From Neoakkermansia glycaniphila (GTDB lineage Bacteria > Verrucomicrobiota > Verrucomicrobiia > Verrucomicrobiales > Akkermansiaceae): a stretch of 64,000 nt of DNA. Location of the stretch: assembly GCF_001683795.1 (NCBI RefSeq), contig NZ_LIGX01000026.1:48539-112538 (forward strand), given 5' to 3'. The notes below the pieces were generated by a model that saw only the letters and a list, made by a program, of their open reading frames with translations, ran no database searches and was not told the origin of the DNA. The number at the start of each line of letters is the position of its first letter. The first letter of the stretch is position 1. A program made the position numbers and the translations under genes. This document shows positions 60,683 to 64,000 of this stretch, in pieces.

Positions 60683-63592
60683 ATGTTGCGTATCCTTGTC
60701 TGTATGCAAGGCAAGGGTTCGGTTTTTTTCCGTTTTTCGTTTGTGCTTTCCGGCCGTTCGGCGGTGTGGTGGGTGTTGGCGTTTTTCCTCCTGTTTGCCG
60801 TTCCGGGATGGAGCCGTGAGGTTCTGCCTCTTTCGGGAGATTGGCAGCTTTCTTTCACTCCGGACAAGAAGGAGGATACGGTTGTTTTACCGGGTACCAT
60901 GGATGAATGGGGCAAGGGGAACGCCAATACGAATCGCAGCGAGACGAAGCATTTGTCCCGCCTTGTGACGTTTGAGGGAGAAGCCCGGTACAGGAAGGAG
61001 GTTCTGATTCCGGAGTCTTTCAAGGATAAGAGGGTTTTCCTTCATCTGGAAAGGACGAAGTATACGAGCGTTTTTGTTGACGGGCATGAGGCAGGGACAT
61101 GCAATTTGCTGCAAACTCCGCATCGTTACGATCTGACGGGGTTTTTGACCCCCGGGGTGCATACGATTACGGTTGTTGTCGATAACAGGAAGAGCCACTA
61201 TCCCGGCGGCGTGGGCAATTCCCATGCTTTGGTCGAGCATACACAGACGAACTGGAACGGGATACTCGGCGAGATTTTTCTGGAAGCCCGTCCTTCCGCT
61301 CTGGTTGAATCTGCCATGGTTTTTCCTCGTCCGGAGGACGATGCGGTGCGTGTGCGGTTGAGGCTGAGGAATTACGGGGAGGCGCGTCCGGCCCGGATCG
61401 AGCTGCAGGCGGTGCCCGGTTCTGCGGAGGCCAGCCGCCCGGCGGGGATGTCTCGCGATTTGGCTTTGAAACCGGGGCTCAATGAGGTGGTTCTGGAGTA
61501 TCCGATGGGGAAAGATTCTCTGCTCTGGAGCGAGTTTTCACCCGCTCTTTATGTGATGTCGTGCCGGCTGGAGGCCGGAGGCGAGTCGGATGAGAATAAG
61601 ACGGCGTTCGGTATGAGGAGGTTTTCCACGTCCGGCACACATTTCTGCATCAACGGGAAGAAGACGTTTCTCCGGGGCAAGCACGATGCCTGTGTTTTCC
61701 CGTTGACGGGGTATGCGCCGATGGATAAGGAGGCATGGTTGAAGTATTTGAGGAAGTTGTCGTCGTATGGCATCAATTATGTGCGGTTCCATTCGTGGAC
61801 TCCTCCGAAGGCGGCTTTTGAGGCGGCGGACGAGCTGGGGATGTATCTTCAACCGGAGATTCCCTATTGGGGCGGCGTGGACGGTTCCAATAAGGAGTTG
61901 ATGGATTTTTACCGGCGCGAGGGCGCGGCTTTGATCGAAGCCTATTCTTCCCATCCTTCGTTCGTGATGTTTGCTCTCGGTAATGAGCTGGGAGGCTCCG
62001 GCGAGGCAATGCGCGCCATTATCGACGGTTACAGAGGTTTGAATGCCGATGTTCTGTATTCTTTCGGGTCCAATAATAATCTGGGCCGCGACGGGTACCA
62101 GAAGGGGGAGGATTTTCTGACGACCTGCCGAATCGGAAGGGATGAGAATCGAAATTTCGAGAATCATGTGCGGTCGTCTTTTTCTTTTGCCGATGCCGAG
62201 CATGGCGGTATTCTGAACGGGGTGTATCCTTCGACGAGGATTACTTACGAGAAGGCTCTTGCCGGATGCCCCGTTCCCGTGATCGGGCATGAGACGGGGC
62301 AGTTCCAGGTTTATCCGGATTATCGGGAGATGGAGAAGTATAAAGGTGTGCTTCGTCCGTGGAATTTGCAGGTGTTCAAGGAGCGCCTTGAGAAAGCGAA
62401 GATGGGGGATTTGGTGGAGGCGTTCCACCGGGCGTCGGGTGAATGGGCCGCGCAGTGCTACAAGGCGGATATTGAGCTGGCAATCAGGACGCCGGGGTTC
62501 GGCGGGTTCCAAATGCTGGATTTGCAGGATTTCCCCGGTCAGGGTTCGGCGCTGGTGGGTTTGCTGGATGCATTCATGGATAGCAAGGGGATTATGGAGG
62601 GCGAGGAGTTTTCCGGGTTTTGCCATGCGGTCGTTCCGCTGGCTTTGTTCGATAAGTTTACGTGGACGAATGCCGAAGATTTGGCGTTTGATGTGCAGGT
62701 GGCCAATTACGGGGCGGATGCCTTGCATTCCTCTTTGCTCTGGAAGCTTGCGGATGCGAGTGGCAAGGTGGTGAAGGAAGGCCGTGCCGAGGTGCGTGCC
62801 GGCCAGGGAGAGTTGAGCCCGCTTTCACATGTGGCGGTTCCTCTGGACGGGATCGACAGGCCTTCCATGCTGACGCTTACTCTCAGGCTTGAGGGTGAAT
62901 CGCGCGAAAACAGGTATCATTTGTGGGTTTACCCCGAGCGGAAGGAGGAGGTGAAGCCGGTGAGTTGCGAGGTGGCTACCCGAATGGACGATGCGATGTT
63001 GAAGCGGTTGAGCGAGGGCACGGCCGTGTTGTGGTTCCCGGATCACCGGGATGTGGCCGATATGTCCGTCGGCGGTATGGCTACGCCCGATTATTGGAAT
63101 TTCGCGATGTTCAAGGGTATTTCGGAGGGGATGAACAAGCCCGTTTCTCCCGGTACGCTGTCTTTGCTGATGGATCCGGAGCATTCGTTGTTCAAGGAGT
63201 TTCCGACGGAGGGGCATACGGATTGGCAATGGTGGAGTATTGTCAACAATTCGCGGCCTTTTATTCTCGATGCTGCTCCGGAAGGTTTGCGTCCGGTGAT
63301 CCGGATGGTGGATAATGTGGAGCGCAATCACAGGCTGGGGCTCGTGTTTGAATTGTCCGTGGGGAAGGGCAGGCTGCTGGTTTGCATGGCCGATCCGGCG
63401 GCTCTTCTTGATAAGCCGGAGGGGAGGCAGTTCCGTGCTGCTCTGATTTGTTATGCCGATTCGGAGGATTTTCGGCCGGAGTTCAGGTGTTCGCCCGAGG
63501 AGTTGAAGCGCATTTTTTCGCAAAAAGCTTTTTCTCCGGATATTATCAAGGTGGAGAATGCGACGGATTACAAGGATCAGGCGCCCAAGTGA
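60683..63592 (+). CDS. Glycoside hydrolase family 2 enzyme, exported
   Basis: 969-residue GH2-type exo-glycosidase (beta-galactosidase, glucuronidase or similar). N-terminal signal segment (VWWVLAFFLLFAVPGWS), then the sugar-binding jelly-roll (LSGDWQLSFTP...FLHLERTKYTSVFVDGHEAG), the Ig-like middle domain, and the TIM barrel. The acid/base Glu is in MFALGNELGGSG (near 436) and the nucleophile Glu in PVIGHETGQFQVY (near 536). A long C-terminal part (about 650-969) has beta-sandwich character. Sugar specificity cannot be read. GAGGGAG just before the ATG may be a ribosome binding site. An ATG at 60704 is an alternative start. Confidence 0.87.
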   Translation: MLRILVCMQGKGSVFFRFSFVLSGRSAVWWVLAFFLLFAVPGWSREVLPLSGDWQLSFTPDKKEDTVVLPGTMDEWGKGNANTNRSETKHLSRLVTFEGEARYRKEVLIPESFKDKRVFLHLERTKYTSVFVDGHEAGTCNLLQTPHRYDLTGFLTPGVHTITVVVDNRKSHYPGGVGNSHALVEHTQTNWNGILGEIFLEARPSALVESAMVFPRPEDDAVRVRLRLRNYGEARPARIELQAVPGSAEASRPAGMSRDLALKPGLNEVVLEYPMGKDSLLWSEFSPALYVMSCRLEAGGESDENKTAFGMRRFSTSGTHFCINGKKTFLRGKHDACVFPLTGYAPMDKEAWLKYLRKLSSYGINYVRFHSWTPPKAAFEAADELGMYLQPEIPYWGGVDGSNKELMDFYRREGAALIEAYSSHPSFVMFALGNELGGSGEAMRAIIDGYRGLNADVLYSFGSNNNLGRDGYQKGEDFLTTCRIGRDENRNFENHVRSSFSFADAEHGGILNGVYPSTRITYEKALAGCPVPVIGHETGQFQVYPDYREMEKYKGVLRPWNLQVFKERLEKAKMGDLVEAFHRASGEWAAQCYKADIELAIRTPGFGGFQMLDLQDFPGQGSALVGLLDAFMDSKGIMEGEEFSGFCHAVVPLALFDKFTWTNAEDLAFDVQVANYGADALHSSLLWKLADASGKVVKEGRAEVRAGQGELSPLSHVAVPLDGIDRPSMLTLTLRLEGESRENRYHLWVYPERKEEVKPVSCEVATRMDDAMLKRLSEGTAVLWFPDHRDVADMSVGGMATPDYWNFAMFKGISEGMNKPVSPGTLSLLMDPEHSLFKEFPTEGHTDWQWWSIVNNSRPFILDAAPEGLRPVIRMVDNVERNHRLGLVFELSVGKGRLLVCMADPAALLDKPEGRQFRAALICYADSEDFRPEFRCSPEELKRIFSQKAFSPDIIKVENATDYKDQAPK

Positions 63593-63622
63593 CGGTTTTC
63601 TCTGCGGTAAGCGGGGGTGTCG

Positions 63623-63985
63623 CTATGCCTGCTTGTCGGCGGGCGGTTCGTTGCCGGTTTTCAGGCGGCGGGCGATGAAGGCGAATTCGGCGAGGTAGAG
63701 CCACGCGACGGCAAGGAGAAAGAGGAGGGCGAGCGCCTGTTCCCATCCTTCGGTCCAACCGTATGCGGCCGGCAGGGCGATGGTGGCGGTGATTCTGAAG
63801 AGAGGTTTCTTCAAGGCTTTCAGGATGTAGGCCAGCAGCAGGGCAAGCAAGGAGAGGATGAAGCCGAAGATGGCGATTTCCGGTTCGGGGGGCGCTTCTG
63901 ATGAGAGGATGCTGTTCACATAGAATAGGATGCCGAGGAGGATGGAGTTGATCCAGAAGCAGATCGGAGTAAAGAGGATGATCAC
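63623..63985 (-). CDS. Membrane protein, possibly extending past window edge
   Basis: At least 120 residues, not recognised. Three to four hydrophobic segments (ILLGILFYVNSIL, FILSLLALLLAYIL, ATIALPAAYGW, ALALLFLLAVAWLYLAEF) and a charged C-terminal tail. The first codon counted is GTG at 63985, and the frame is open to the end of the window, so the true start may lie outside. Convergent with the GH2 gene. Confidence 0.6.
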   Translation of the reverse strand: MIILFTPICFWINSILLGILFYVNSILSSEAPPEPEIAIFGFILSLLALLLAYILKALKKPLFRITATIALPAAYGWTEGWEQALALLFLLAVAWLYLAEFAFIARRLKTGNEPPADKQA

Positions 63986-64000
63986 GGGATCGGGTGGGTG

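Overview
The window is a GC-rich bacterial chromosome segment that most resembles Verrucomicrobia of the Akkermansia type. The clues are a Minf_1886-family protein, an SHD1 (SLA1-homology) domain fused to an esterase-like domain, and a set of exported enzymes suited to mucin and glycopeptides: GH20 hexosaminidase, GH29 fucosidase, a GH2 glycosidase, a clostripain-type protease, and NagA for the released GlcNAc. Species level cannot be decided from the sequence alone.

Layout. 0-3.1 kb: 3' part of aconitase, a YdcF-like protein and a membrane acyltransferase. 3.2-9 kb: RRM RNA-binding protein, GH20 hexosaminidase, HtpG, then a 450 bp gene-free stretch with a repeat-like element. 9.2-13.3 kb: plus-strand run with universal stress protein, YmdB-like phosphodiesterase, TcdA, a small exported protein, a GtrB-like glycosyltransferase and a GNAT enzyme. 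13.3-15.9 kb: a sulfur-redox module (CoA-disulfide reductase-rhodanese, a YgaP-like rhodanese, and a divergent BigR/YgaV-like ArsR regulator with a palindrome between them). 16-20 kb: SHD1-esterase, DJ-1 protein, a degenerate Fic-like protein, and a TetR-SMR efflux pair with a clear operator. 20.3-30 kb: thioredoxin-like protein, NagA, a degenerate 2-oxoacid dehydrogenase E2-like protein, the SRP RNA gene, GH29 fucosidase and a C11 peptidase.

30.2-45.3 kb is the most striking part: six consecutive paralogous M3 zinc metallopeptidase genes on the minus strand, three of the junctions overlapping as ATGA. The first in transcription order has no signal peptide and the next five do. A hypothetical protein and a Gfo/Idh/MocA oxidoreductase follow downstream. 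Together with the C11 protease and an orphan DppF-type ATPase near 47 kb this suggests heavy use of peptides, probably from host glycoprotein.

45.4-53.3 kb is accessory in character. An AT-rich KAP-family NTPase abuts the 3' end of a tRNA-Gln gene, three exported proteins of unknown function follow, and then a solitary very AT-rich ABC/SMC-type ATPase. Both NTPases are candidates for defence genes. 53.3-64 kb returns to GC-rich core genes: RecQ, CysE, polyprenyl synthase, Minf_1886 protein, agmatine deiminase family, a COG2509-type flavoprotein, a GH2 glycosidase and a membrane protein at the window edge.

Recognisable promoters are TTGNNN-N16/17/18-TANNNT. In several genes the -10 box ends only 6-8 nt before the ATG, which predicts leaderless mRNAs.
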